From: Betaproteobacteria bacterium
GTDB taxonomy: Bacteria; Pseudomonadota; Gammaproteobacteria; Burkholderiales; Burkholderiaceae_C
Assembly (NCBI GenBank): GCA_947453725.1
Contig: CANGHH010000006.1
Span: 124,001 to 188,000 of the forward strand
Reading direction: 5' to 3'
Length of the DNA stretch: 64,000 bases
The notes beneath the pieces were generated by a model that saw only the letters and a list, made by a program, of their open reading frames with translations, had not been told where the DNA came from and ran no database searches. Each line of letters opens with the position of its first letter. Position 1 is the first letter of the stretch. Both the position numbers and the translations under genes were made by a program. Below, in pieces: positions 52,814 through 61,033 of the stretch.

Positions 52814-54220
52814 TCAGACATGGCCCTTGTCGAGCGACGGCAGGCTCGTGACCGCCCAGCCGAGCCGGGCACAGAAGCTGCCGTCGCAACCGTCGAGCAG
52901 CCCGACCCGCACGCGTGGCCTCGCGCGCCGCAGGCGATCGACGAGGGCTGTCGGCACCTTCTGCACGTCACCGTCCGTGATCACCACGGCCCGGGTGATG
53001 CGCGTGTCGAGCATGTGCTGCGCCACGCAGGCGATGTGCGTGCCGCCGGTCGACCGAAAGCGTCCCCCCGCCAGTTCGCTGCGGGTTACCGGATGCACCA
53101 CCGTCGAAAACCCGTGTAGTGGCCATTGCAGCAATGCCGCGGCCTCGGTCAGCGACTCCAGCAGCACGGGCAGCCAGGGCGCCATCGAACCGGAGACATC
53201 CAGGTAGACGGCCACCTGCCCTGCGGGCTGTCGTCCTGCCTGCTGGACAACTCCCTGCCACCAGAGCGGATCCGCACCCATCAGGCGCTGCAGGTGGGCT
53301 CGGCGATCGCTCGCCTGCGGCCAGGCAGTGAAGGACTCGGTCTCGACGTCAGTGCGGACCAGGGGGCCGCCGTATGTGCCGAACGCCGCCGCCTGGAGCA
53401 ACGCTCGAATGGCCGCTCGTGCAGCCCGGTGCCTTTGATGCTCGCTACGTTCCCACGTTGGAGCGCCGCCGTCGTCAGTGCCGCCACGGCGCTCGACCAT
53501 CGGCCAGCGCGCGACGATGCGCCGCGCCTCGGCCATGAGTTCGGGGTCGGCGTGCAGAGGATCGCCGCCCACCGACTCGTCGCCATGATTGCCGAGCAGG
53601 CGATCGGCATCCTCCGCGTTGACCGTCAGCACAACGCTGTCCAGCAGCCCGAACAGCTCGGCCGTGGTCGCCCCTGCGTCGTTGTACAGGCGGCGGTGTA
53701 CGTCGCCCAGTGCGCCTGCGGCATAGCGGGGCGCCGACGGCCAGCCCGGCGGTGGCCCGATCAGGCTCCAGGGCCCTTCGGGCGCCGCTCCGGCCGAGAA
53801 GAGCGAGGTGAACTCGACGCCAGGGTACAGCCGGCAAAGCTGCGCGTTGATGATGCAGTCGAAGGCCCAGTTGGCGGCCAGCGTCGGGCGTTGATACAGA
53901 CGCGTGTGACCGAGCAGCACGTGGTAGAGCTCGTGCATCACCAGCATCGACAGGTGCTCGTCGGTGCGGCATCGCGTGGCAACGAACGCGGGATTGATCA
54001 GCATGCGCGAGCGCGCGCCGACGGTTACCGCGGCGGTGGGCACGTCGTCGCTGATCTCGATCGACAGCAGGTGCAGCAGCTTGCCGAACGCTGGGTGCCG
54101 CAGGGGAACGCACTGCCGCACGCGGTCGGCCAGCACGCGGTGCTCAAAGTGGCTCAACGCAGCCTGGGCATCGCGATCGACGATCCGTTGCGCAGGTGAT
54201 TCGGTGGTGGCGTCTGTCAT
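52814..54220 (-). CDS. vWA-metallopeptidase (DUF2201-type)
   Basis: A 468-residue protein of the vWA-like metallopeptidase type. An N-terminal zincin-like domain has the HExxH-type motif LVMHELYHVLLGH (HELYH 96-100); a C-terminal vWA domain contains YLDVSGSMAPW, STGGTHIA and ITDGDVQ, a complete MIDAS. Such proteins pair with MoxR ATPases, as here two genes downstream of one. Targets are unknown. It overlaps the upstream unknown gene by 4 bases. Confidence 0.88.
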   Translation of the reverse strand: MTDATTESPAQRIVDRDAQAALSHFEHRVLADRVRQCVPLRHPAFGKLLHLLSIEISDDVPTAAVTVGARSRMLINPAFVATRCRTDEHLSMLVMHELYHVLLGHTRLYQRPTLAANWAFDCIINAQLCRLYPGVEFTSLFSAGAAPEGPWSLIGPPPGWPSAPRYAAGALGDVHRRLYNDAGATTAELFGLLDSVVLTVNAEDADRLLGNHGDESVGGDPLHADPELMAEARRIVARWPMVERRGGTDDGGAPTWERSEHQRHRAARAAIRALLQAAAFGTYGGPLVRTDVETESFTAWPQASDRRAHLQRLMGADPLWWQGVVQQAGRQPAGQVAVYLDVSGSMAPWLPVLLESLTEAAALLQWPLHGFSTVVHPVTRSELAGGRFRSTGGTHIACVAQHMLDTRITRAVVITDGDVQKVPTALVDRLRRARPRVRVGLLDGCDGSFCARLGWAVTSLPSLDKGHV

Positions 54221-54972
54221 GGTGCTTCCCGGTCCGTCGCGTGGCTGGCGATTGACGGCGCGGTCGCTGGTGACCTGACCGTCCCGGGCCGCACGGGCAG
54301 CCAGAGTTCCCAGGTCCCGGACGGCGTCGTGCTGCCGAAGAGATCCAGCAGGTGGGTCAGGGTGGGCGCCATGTCGCGCATGAAGACCGGCCCGCGAATC
54401 GCCGACACCACCCGCGCGGAAAGCAGCGGGCAAGTCACTCCCTTGGGTATCTTTGGCGGACGCTGCCGATCCATCCCGACCGCGATGTCCATTCCGAAGG
54501 GCGTGACCATGCCGATCCGTGGCACCCAGTGCGGCCACTCGACGGACTCGAGCCGCGAGGTCAACTCCTTCACCAGTTCGCCCTCCGGCAACTCGCCCAC
54601 CCGGTCGAGTTCCAGTCGTGCCGCGCGGCTTCGGCCGCGGGCTGCGCAGGCGTCGTCTGCGTGTCGGGCGATGGCGACGAGCGCGCGGGCAAGTCCCAGT
54701 GGTTTCGTGAGCAGCGGCGCACCGTAGCCCATGTGCAGATGGGCGCAGACGGCGGTCGGGAGTTCGACGCGTGCCAGGCACAGCGCTTGAGACAACAGCC
54801 TGCCGCCACCTGGGCCGACCGGAACATCCCGAGCGGGACAGGGGCTCCTGGCGGGACCTCCTGCGGCGTCACCTTCGATCGGCGCACCCGCCACCAGCCG
54901 CGGCAGTATCACGGTCGAGCGCGGCGGCGCGCTCATGTTCGCCAGCGTCGGTGCGCCGGGTTCAGAGCGCAT
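54217..54972 (-). CDS. Unknown protein between MoxR and vWA-peptidase genes
   Basis: About 251 residues from the ATG at 54972, which overlaps the MoxR stop by 11 bases (a start at 54936 is also possible). It has PHLHMGY-like ATP/metal-neutral segments, CAHLHMGYGAPLLTKPLGLARALVAIARH, and a helical C-terminal half. No family recognised. Its fixed place between MoxR and the vWA-metallopeptidase suggests a third subunit of the complex. Confidence 0.68.
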   Translation of the reverse strand: MRSEPGAPTLANMSAPPRSTVILPRLVAGAPIEGDAAGGPARSPCPARDVPVGPGGGRLLSQALCLARVELPTAVCAHLHMGYGAPLLTKPLGLARALVAIARHADDACAARGRSRAARLELDRVGELPEGELVKELTSRLESVEWPHWVPRIGMVTPFGMDIAVGMDRQRPPKIPKGVTCPLLSARVVSAIRGPVFMRDMAPTLTHLLDLFGSTTPSGTWELWLPVRPGTVRSPATAPSIASHATDREAP

Positions 54973-56473
54973 GGAGGCTCTTGACGTCGAGTTGGTCACG
55001 CAGGGCCGACCGCTGGTGCCTCAGTGCCGCCGGCTCGGCGGCGCCTTCGTTTTGGGCGTAGAGGGCCGCGCCCAGGTTACCCAGCGCCACCTGTTCGGGA
55101 TCGCTCGCGTCGAGCGACGCAATCGCCGTCACCAGCGCGTTGAACGGCGCCACCCGGCTGCGAGGGACCTCGTGGCGCAGGTTCGGCCGCTCCTCGAATG
55201 ACACCTGCGCTGTGAACGGCCCGGCCAGCAGTTCGAGCGTTGGGGCATCGACGCAGTCCAACTCGACGAGCGCCGGCAGCAACTCTTGCGTCAGAACCCA
55301 CCGCGCCTGCTTGTCCTGCGAGGCCAGTGCGTCCGCCACCAGGAGCGACATCGTGTGCCGGGGAACCCGGGCGGAGTCCTGCGTCAACGCCGCCAGCGCC
55401 AGGCCCACGCGCCTAACCGGATGGGCCTCGTCGAGGATGCGCGCCAGCGTGGCATCGCCTTGCGACTGCGTGGCCGCGTCGACGGCCTGGCGATGGATGC
55501 TGGTCACGATGCCGGCATCGACTGACTTGCCCTGCGCTCGCTGCGGCAGCGAGTGGCGCAAAGCCACCAAGGCTGAATCTGCGGCGGCACCGTCGTCGCC
55601 GAGAGCCTGCCGGGCGCCATGGATCGTGGCGATGTTGGCCGCCAGCATGGCTGCGCGTCTGCCGGAGATGGCAAGACCGGCCTGACGAAGCGGCACGACC
55701 AGCGCGGCCGTGTACGCGGTGATCCAGTCGCCGTGCAGCGACGTGGCGATCTCGGCGTGATGCCGGCATCCGGCCACCAGGGCGGGCACATCGAGCGTAT
55801 CGGTGTCGATGCGGACGGCGCCAAGGCCGCTGCGGATGACCAGCCGGCGCGCTTCAGGCGACAGGTCGTCCAGCGATGGCAGAGGCAGCACGAAGCCGAA
55901 GCGGTCCGCCAGCGCCGGGTCGAGCGGCAACGATCCGGCGTACACGTCCTGCTCGTCGGCCGAGTCGAGCACGCCAGGCGGGTTCATCGCCGCCCACCGA
56001 TACCGCAGCGAGTCCAGCGCAATGCCCTGCACACGCTTCTCGTGAACGATCGAGAACAGCTTGTTCTGCACCTCGGGCCTGCATCGGCTGATCTCGTCGA
56101 GGAACACGCTCTGCGCGCCCCATAGCGTGGCGGGCGTGCGCAGATAGCGCAGTCCATCCCCGTCCGGAACAGGGAAACCCACCAAGTCGTCGAAGGAGAT
56201 CAGGCTGGCGTTGTAGTGCCGGTGCTCCAGCCGCAACGCCGTCGCCAGCCGCTCGAGCAACGCGCTCTTGGCGCTGCCGTGCGGCCCGATCAGCAGCATC
56301 GGCGTTTCGGACGCCAGTGCAGCCAGGACCGGCGCGTCGAGGTGCGCCAGGCCGTGCAGGCCCAGACTGGCCAGCAACCCGGGCGAACGGCCGGCTGGCG
56401 AGACCGGATCGATGGCCTGTTGTGACGACTCGACCGTCGTCTCACCACGAGGCGTGCGCTTCTTCATCTTCAT
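54962..56473 (-). CDS. MoxR-family AAA+ ATPase
   Basis: A 503-residue MoxR AAA+ ATPase, a chaperone/unfoldase-like motor that partners vWA proteins. Walker A LIGPHGSAKSALLERLA, Walker B SVFLDEISRCRPEVQNKLFS and the sensor VQGIALDSLRYRWAAMNPPG are clear; RID/lid residues follow. The ATG at 56473 lies just after GGAAGGGAG; the next in-frame ATG at 56467 has better RBS spacing and would drop two residues. It is the first gene of the five-gene operon. Confidence 0.88.
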   Translation of the reverse strand: MKMKKRTPRGETTVESSQQAIDPVSPAGRSPGLLASLGLHGLAHLDAPVLAALASETPMLLIGPHGSAKSALLERLATALRLEHRHYNASLISFDDLVGFPVPDGDGLRYLRTPATLWGAQSVFLDEISRCRPEVQNKLFSIVHEKRVQGIALDSLRYRWAAMNPPGVLDSADEQDVYAGSLPLDPALADRFGFVLPLPSLDDLSPEARRLVIRSGLGAVRIDTDTLDVPALVAGCRHHAEIATSLHGDWITAYTAALVVPLRQAGLAISGRRAAMLAANIATIHGARQALGDDGAAADSALVALRHSLPQRAQGKSVDAGIVTSIHRQAVDAATQSQGDATLARILDEAHPVRRVGLALAALTQDSARVPRHTMSLLVADALASQDKQARWVLTQELLPALVELDCVDAPTLELLAGPFTAQVSFEERPNLRHEVPRSRVAPFNALVTAIASLDASDPEQVALGNLGAALYAQNEGAAEPAALRHQRSALRDQLDVKSLHAL

Positions 56474-56590
56474 GCTCCCTTCCGTCCGGAACCGCGGGCG
56501 CGGCTGCGCCGGACGAGGGAGGCGCAACCGACGCTTTAGCAGGATTTGTGAATCGCCCTGCAAGTAGTCGAATAAATCGGCGATGAAATG

Positions 56591-56616
56591 AAAACGGCCC
56601 TCAAGAGCGAGGGCCG
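56591..56616 (-). terminator. Rho-independent terminator of the HNH operon
   Basis: An 8-base stem CGGCCCTC (56595-56602) / GAGGGCCG (56609-56616) with a 6-base loop, followed on the minus strand by TTTTC. It lies 131 bases after the HNH gene stop, reading minus, and upstream of the MoxR operon, insulating the two. Confidence 0.8.
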
Positions 56617-56746
56617 CGTGCCTGCTGTTGTTGCGCTCGTCCTGGTGGACTGCGCCCCATCCCCGAACTTGTCGGGTACCACCTTGCCGCAGGACGGCAG
56701 GTTGGTGACAGGCAGGCGGCCTGTGCTCTTGATGCTGCTGGTAATT

Positions 56747-57733
56747 CTACGACTGAAGGGCTTCTGGCGCAATCCAATCTGGGTCACGCAGCCGCTCGAT
56801 GCGCCACTCCAGCACCTCACGTTTTGGGTACATCCGCGCCTCTGCCGGAAGCAGCAGTGCGCGCCCGTCCAAATCGCACAACGCACGGAAGTCAGGGATG
56901 CGGCCATCGAGAACCGTGGCGACATGCCACCGGAAGTCCGGGCCTGGTGCGATCAGGTTGCGGTCCATCGCCCAGTGCATGTCAGGCGACAGCGCGAGAC
57001 CGTTGCGCGGATCGTCGTCGCCCGCCTCGGCGAACGGGTGGATGTGCGCCGCCTCGACCATCGCCTCGCCGCTGGGCAGCAGGATGCGTAAGCCCGTGGC
57101 CGCGCATCGATAGTCGTAAACCTGCGTCACGACGCGCCGGAACGCGGGGTTGCGGACATAGGCTGGAGGGGATGGCTCCGCGGCCAAGTGCGGAAGCGCT
57201 CCGGTGCGCAGTTGGCGCTCGTAGCGGCTGACCTGTGAACTGCGTTCGACGACGGCAACGAGATCCTGTAACCCGCGACCGAACCAATGTTCACCCACGG
57301 CGGCGATCAGCGTGTCGACGGTCCGGGGGGCCTGCAGCAATTGGTGCAGTTCGTTGTCCAGGCTCGCACAGGCGACGTTGCCGGTGATATCCGCGTCGCT
57401 GCGCGCCGAAGTCATCGCTGATAGGACGGCTTCTCGACCGGGCAGCGCCTCGAGGCGCCAGAAGCTCGGGCTGCCGCCCCTGAGCTTGCCCGCCAGATGA
57501 AAGAACGGGAAGTACGGGTTGGGGTGGTCGCCGGGCGCGCGGACGGCGTCGAAGAAGCGCCGGTAGCGCTCAAGCAATTGGGGCCCGTACACGATGCGGT
57601 TTTCCGCTAGGCCGCCTGCTTTTGCGAGATCCAGCACGGCCAGCAGCATGCAAATCTTGTGCGGACTCGCACGGCCGTGGCTCACGTTCACGACGAGCCG
57701 CGAGAAGTTGTCGACGTAGGTCTGGAGCGTCAT
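56747..57733 (-). CDS. HNH endonuclease (HNH_2-type, putative restriction nuclease)
   Basis: A 328-residue protein. The HNH core sits at about 230-265: VEAAHIHPFAEAGDDDPRNGLALSPDMHWAMD, with the first His, the central Asn and the final His in place. The N-terminal part (VVNVSHGRASPHKICMLLAVLDLA) is that of putative type IV/McrA-like HNH restriction proteins. The ATG at 57733 overlaps the HIT gene stop by 4 bases. The gene is the last of the operon before a terminator. Confidence 0.85.
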   Translation of the reverse strand: MTLQTYVDNFSRLVVNVSHGRASPHKICMLLAVLDLAKAGGLAENRIVYGPQLLERYRRFFDAVRAPGDHPNPYFPFFHLAGKLRGGSPSFWRLEALPGREAVLSAMTSARSDADITGNVACASLDNELHQLLQAPRTVDTLIAAVGEHWFGRGLQDLVAVVERSSQVSRYERQLRTGALPHLAAEPSPPAYVRNPAFRRVVTQVYDYRCAATGLRILLPSGEAMVEAAHIHPFAEAGDDDPRNGLALSPDMHWAMDRNLIAPGPDFRWHVATVLDGRIPDFRALCDLDGRALLLPAEARMYPKREVLEWRIERLRDPDWIAPEALQS

Positions 57734-58158
57734 GGCCAGTACTTTGCATTGGCGGGCAGGACCCAGCGAATGCCTCCCCGGGGGTCGTCAACGTCCCCAA
57801 CTCGTCGCGGGATCAAGTGCAGGTGGACATGCGGCACGGTCTGGCCTGCCGCTACCCCGTCGTTGATCCCGATCGTGAAAGCATCTGGGGCAAGGCAGAG
57901 TTCGACGTCCGCTCGAGCCTGATCGAGCAATTCCATCATCGCGACCTTCTCGGACGGCAGGAGCTCGAAGAAGGATCCGACATGCCGCCGCGGGATCACG
58001 AGGGTGTGACCCGGCGCGACGGGGTAGGCGTCGCGAACAGCCACTGCCAGGCGATGCCCGTGCACGATCCGGGACTCGGGCAGGTTGCAGAACGGGCAAT
58101 CTGTAGTCGATTTGTCCACTTGGCACTCGGTCGGCAAGCTGGGCCGGCGGCAGGTCAT
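57730..58158 (-). CDS. HIT-family nucleotide hydrolase
   Basis: A 142-residue HIT protein. The opening CPFCNLPESRIVHGHRLAVAVRDAYPVAPGHTLVIPRRH and the histidine triad VPHVHLHLIPR are complete, as in dinucleoside polyphosphate (Ap4A/Ap3A) and nucleotide-amide hydrolases. The N-terminal CxxC could bind zinc. The ATG at 58158 overlaps a small upstream frame by ATGA; it overlaps the HNH gene by 4 bases downstream. Confidence 0.9.
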   Translation of the reverse strand: MTCRRPSLPTECQVDKSTTDCPFCNLPESRIVHGHRLAVAVRDAYPVAPGHTLVIPRRHVGSFFELLPSEKVAMMELLDQARADVELCLAPDAFTIGINDGVAAGQTVPHVHLHLIPRRVGDVDDPRGGIRWVLPANAKYWP

Positions 58159-58298
58159 TCAGGCGCTGGCACATGCCCAGCGCTGCCGCCAGACGATACG
58201 TCGGCGTTCACATCAGTTTGCCATCGCTCCCCGATGATCACGAGGCCGCTTGCCTGATGACGCTCGATCGCCGTTGATCGTAGGTCTTTCAGTGACAT
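58155..58298 (-). CDS. Very short coupled open reading frame
   Basis: A 47-residue peptide (MSLKDLRSTAIERHQASGLVIIGERWQTD) with a GGAAG RBS, ending by ATGA overlap with the HIT gene. It may be a real small protein or a translational coupling leader. A longer in-frame form reaches 58517 but looks non-coding. Confidence 0.35.
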   Translation of the reverse strand: MSLKDLRSTAIERHQASGLVIIGERWQTDVNADVSSGGSAGHVPAPE

Positions 58299-58513
58299 GC
58301 TGCTTCCGCCGAACCTGATCCGGGAGTTGAGCAACTGTCGGAGGATTCGCATACGTCGATTCCGTCCGGCCCTCTCCCAGTCGCACATCAACTTTCCGTC
58401 AAAAAATGTGTCTGCGCGACGCGTCGAGAGAGTACGTTCATGGCAGATGAGGAAGTATCGGTTGCGCCGGGGGCGATAGTCGGATGCCCAATGAGGCAGT
58501 TTGCTGGCGGGCC

Positions 58514-58816
58514 TCAAGGGCAGTCACTCGTGACTCTGCAAAGTACCAGGCACTGGTCACGGGCGTAATCCCAGGCACTGAAGTGCCCCGGTGCCACGTC
58601 CACGCCCTGGATGAACGGGTCCTCCCCGAAACTCTTGTAGCTATCCCAGAGTTCCTCCGCCGACATTCCGGGCTTGAGGGCCGATTCGAGGTACTCGTCG
58701 ACGATCTGCCGGCATTGCTCGATTGCCACGCCGCCATCGGAGAACTCGCCGTGCCTGTACCGCTCGTCCTCGTCCATGTAGTGGAAGTTGTCATCCACCA
58801 TCACCACGTAGGGCAT
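58514..58816 (-). CDS. Small acidic protein of unknown function
   Basis: A 100-residue acidic protein (MPYVVMVDDNFHYMDEDERYRHGEFSDGG, then ALKPGMSAEELWDSYKSFGEDPFI). RBS AAGGAG precedes the ATG by 7 bases, 29 bases after the phosphoesterase stop. It resembles short conserved hypothetical proteins found with phosphoesterases; no function is known. Confidence 0.7.
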   Translation of the reverse strand: MPYVVMVDDNFHYMDEDERYRHGEFSDGGVAIEQCRQIVDEYLESALKPGMSAEELWDSYKSFGEDPFIQGVDVAPGHFSAWDYARDQCLVLCRVTSDCP

Positions 58817-58844
58817 CGCGGACTCCTTGGTTTGAGTTTCGGGT

Positions 58845-59768
58845 TCAGCCGGCTTCAACGAACCGACTTGCGTCCAGTTCCTGCTCGCCGTCCCAACGGT
58901 AGGCCACCAGCGGGCCGTCCTTGGCTGCCGAGTAGTCGACGCACGCGACCTTGGGCGACTGCAGCTCCGGCTTTCCCGACATCCAGTAGTGGCCGATGAA
59001 GACAGGGGGGCCGTCCACAGGCGCACCGGCATAGTCGGCAGGCAGGGGATGGTCGGGCAAACGGTGGTGCTGTGCGGGACCAACGATCGCGACGTCGCGG
59101 TAGCTTCGAGGCTCGTCGTGCCACCACTTTGTCCGCACGTCGTGGCGTTCGATACCGCTGTGGTCCACGAACGAGTGACCGGACGGCAGGCGAACTTCGA
59201 GGCCCTTGGTCAGGCCTTCCATCGCTTGCCATTCCGCTGAGCCCTTCATATAGGCCGCGTGAAGGAAGTCCTCGCCCATCGGGCGCCCGGACGGTACCTG
59301 TCCGCTCACCAGTTCGACGTACGGCTCATGCCACCAGGCATGCACGACGCGGATCTCACCCAGGTCGAGCATCGGCGGCAGCGACTTGAACCATTCGATC
59401 AGTTCGCGATGCAGGGTGGAGCCCTCGACGACCTGGTCGAGAAACTCGACGTGATGCGACTTGTTCTTCTCGCTGTGCTTGCGCAAGAACTCGCCAGGCG
59501 CGCCTGGACGCTCCGTCATGTAGCCGATCGCGTTGAACTCGTGGTTGCCCATGACCGAGCTGGCGTGGCCGGTGTCGATCATCGAGCGCACGATGTTGAC
59601 GACCTTGATCTGCTCCGGTCCACGGTCGATCAGGTCCCCCAGAAAGATGGCCTGTCGGCCATACGGGGGTACCCAGCCACCGGACTTCCGGACGTAGCCG
59701 AGTTTCTGCAAGAGCGCCTCCAGCTTGTCCGCCTGGCCGTGGATGTCACCGATCACGTCGTAGCCCAT
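58845..59768 (-). CDS. PPP-family metallophosphoesterase (PrpE/ApaH-like)
   Basis: A 307-residue metallophosphoesterase. Motifs in order: YDVIGDIHG (3-11), AIFLGDLIDRGPEQ, SVMGNHEFNAIGYM, and later VVHAWWHEP and IGHYW, giving a complete dinuclear metal centre. The family includes ApaH, PrpE (Ap4A/bis-nucleosyl hydrolases) and protein phosphatases; the substrate is not known. The ATG at 59768 after GGAGATC is chosen because upstream sequence belongs to the divergent regulator. It starts the operon toward HIT and HNH. Confidence 0.88.
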   Translation of the reverse strand: MGYDVIGDIHGQADKLEALLQKLGYVRKSGGWVPPYGRQAIFLGDLIDRGPEQIKVVNIVRSMIDTGHASSVMGNHEFNAIGYMTERPGAPGEFLRKHSEKNKSHHVEFLDQVVEGSTLHRELIEWFKSLPPMLDLGEIRVVHAWWHEPYVELVSGQVPSGRPMGEDFLHAAYMKGSAEWQAMEGLTKGLEVRLPSGHSFVDHSGIERHDVRTKWWHDEPRSYRDVAIVGPAQHHRLPDHPLPADYAGAPVDGPPVFIGHYWMSGKPELQSPKVACVDYSAAKDGPLVAYRWDGEQELDASRFVEAG

Positions 59769-59799
59769 CGAGATCTCCTTCCTACTTCGTAGCAACATG

Positions 59800-59828
59800 C
59801 CACGAAGAGAGTATCCTACACTTCGTGG
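59800..59828. promoter_or_regulatory. Inverted-repeat operator between phosphoesterase and Nudix regulator genes
   Basis: CCACGAAG (59800-59807) and CTTCGTGG (59821-59828) form a perfect 8-base inverted repeat with 13 bases between, in the 78-base divergent gap. A third related half-site (CTTCGTAG) lies at about 59785-59792. The location suggests binding by the NrtR-like protein to control both directions. Confidence 0.65.
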
Positions 59829-59846
59829 ATAAGTGCAACTAACAGA

Positions 59847-60533
59847 ATGATCATGACGCCTGTGCGGTCGGAGTCTTCGTCGAAGCATCACCCGATGCCT
59901 TTCACGCGGCTGGAGATCGCCGTGATGAGTCTCGTCGACGGTGTACTGCAGGTGTTGCTCGCCCGACGCGCCGAGGCTCCGCATGCAGGCAAGTGGGCGT
60001 TGCCGGGGGGCGTGCTGCGGATCGACCTGGACCGATCGCTCGACACCGCTGCCCAGCGAGTGATGCACGAACGCCTGGGCCTGGAGCTTCCGTTTCTTCG
60101 GCAACTCTGTGCGGTCGGCGGTCCCACGCGCGATCCCCGTGCGCCATGGGCGCTCAGCGTCGTCTACCGGGCGCTGGTGCCGGCGGAGAAGCTCGATCCG
60201 TCAGCAGGCAAACGAATCGAGGCGCTGGCGTGGCGGCCGGTCGAAGAGGCGATGGAGGACCGGGGGCTGGCGTTCGATCATGCGGCCTTGATTGGGCAGG
60301 CCGTCAAGGCGACGCGGCACGAAGTGGATGGGCTTGAACTGCCCTTCGGGTTTCTTCCGGAAGAGTTCACGCTTGGCGAACTGCAGTCCACATGCGAAAA
60401 GTTGCTGGGGCGGCGACTCGACAAGTCGAGTTTTAGGAGAAGGCTCTCTGAACGGGACATCGTCGCACCCGTGGAGGGAGCGATGAGGGGTGGGGCGTTC
60501 AGGCCAGCGCAGTTGTATCGAGAAAGGCGTTGA
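59847..60533 (+). CDS. Nudix-domain transcriptional regulator, NrtR-like
   Basis: A 228-residue protein. A Nudix domain (LARRAEAPHAGKWALPGGVLRIDLD, then QRVMHERLGLELPFLRQL) is followed by a winged-helix C-terminus (LGELQSTCEKLLGRRLDKSSFRRRLSERDIV), the NrtR arrangement in which Nudix ligands such as ADP-ribose release DNA. The Nudix box is incomplete (REXXEE appears as QRVMHERLG), fitting a sensor rather than an enzyme. It diverges from the phosphoesterase operon across an inverted repeat. Start at 59847 or a later ATG at 59895. Confidence 0.85.
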   Translation: MIMTPVRSESSSKHHPMPFTRLEIAVMSLVDGVLQVLLARRAEAPHAGKWALPGGVLRIDLDRSLDTAAQRVMHERLGLELPFLRQLCAVGGPTRDPRAPWALSVVYRALVPAEKLDPSAGKRIEALAWRPVEEAMEDRGLAFDHAALIGQAVKATRHEVDGLELPFGFLPEEFTLGELQSTCEKLLGRRLDKSSFRRRLSERDIVAPVEGAMRGGAFRPAQLYRERR

Positions 60534-60688
60534 TGCTCTCTTCAGGTGTCCCACGCAAGCGTCTCTGCTGACCGCGAACGGTGACTGACGAAGTGCTTGG
60601 CCGCGGGAGCTCAGTCTGGAGTTGCTTCGCAACAGCAATGCCCACTTATCCTTGAGCGCACAACCACCGCCACTCCGAGGAGCCCAGC

Positions 60689-60913
60689 TTGGCGACACAT
60701 GACGTTTCCTTCGAAATTCCGCAGAAGTTCGTCCTTGCCAAGGATGTCGTCTTCGACATCAAGTCAGACGGTTCGAAGCTTGGCTCCCTGCTCATCAGCA
60801 AAGGGAACATCGAGTGGGTGCCGGCGAACAACAGCGTGAAGAAGCGTAGGCTCAGTTGGGAGAAATTTGCTCAATTGATGGAGAGCGAAGGCAAGGTCGC
60901 ACGCATGAAGTAA
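60689..60913 (+). CDS. Small conserved-type protein of unknown function
   Basis: A 74-residue protein (MATHDVSFEIPQKFVLAKDVVFDIKSDGSKLGSLLISKGNIEWVPANN, then RLSWEKFAQLMESEG). It starts at a TTG 6 bases after GAGGAG. The arrangement of a beta-hairpin-like N-part and a WEKFxxLM helix recalls a small family seen in proteobacterial mobile elements; function unknown. Confidence 0.6.
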   Translation: MATHDVSFEIPQKFVLAKDVVFDIKSDGSKLGSLLISKGNIEWVPANNSVKKRRLSWEKFAQLMESEGKVARMK

Positions 60914-61033
60914 GGGCTACCGACGAACCGATAGCTGTCCCGCTCGTGGCCCAAGCCTCTATGAAGGACGCGGTGAGTCTCAAGGCGCACGCTGCCTCGG
61001 CGATGGCCATCACTGGCACGCCCAGGCTGGATC

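Noticed and set aside
51021-53207. A 728-residue plus-strand frame
   Set aside because: Antisense to the metK-like and vWA-peptidase genes.
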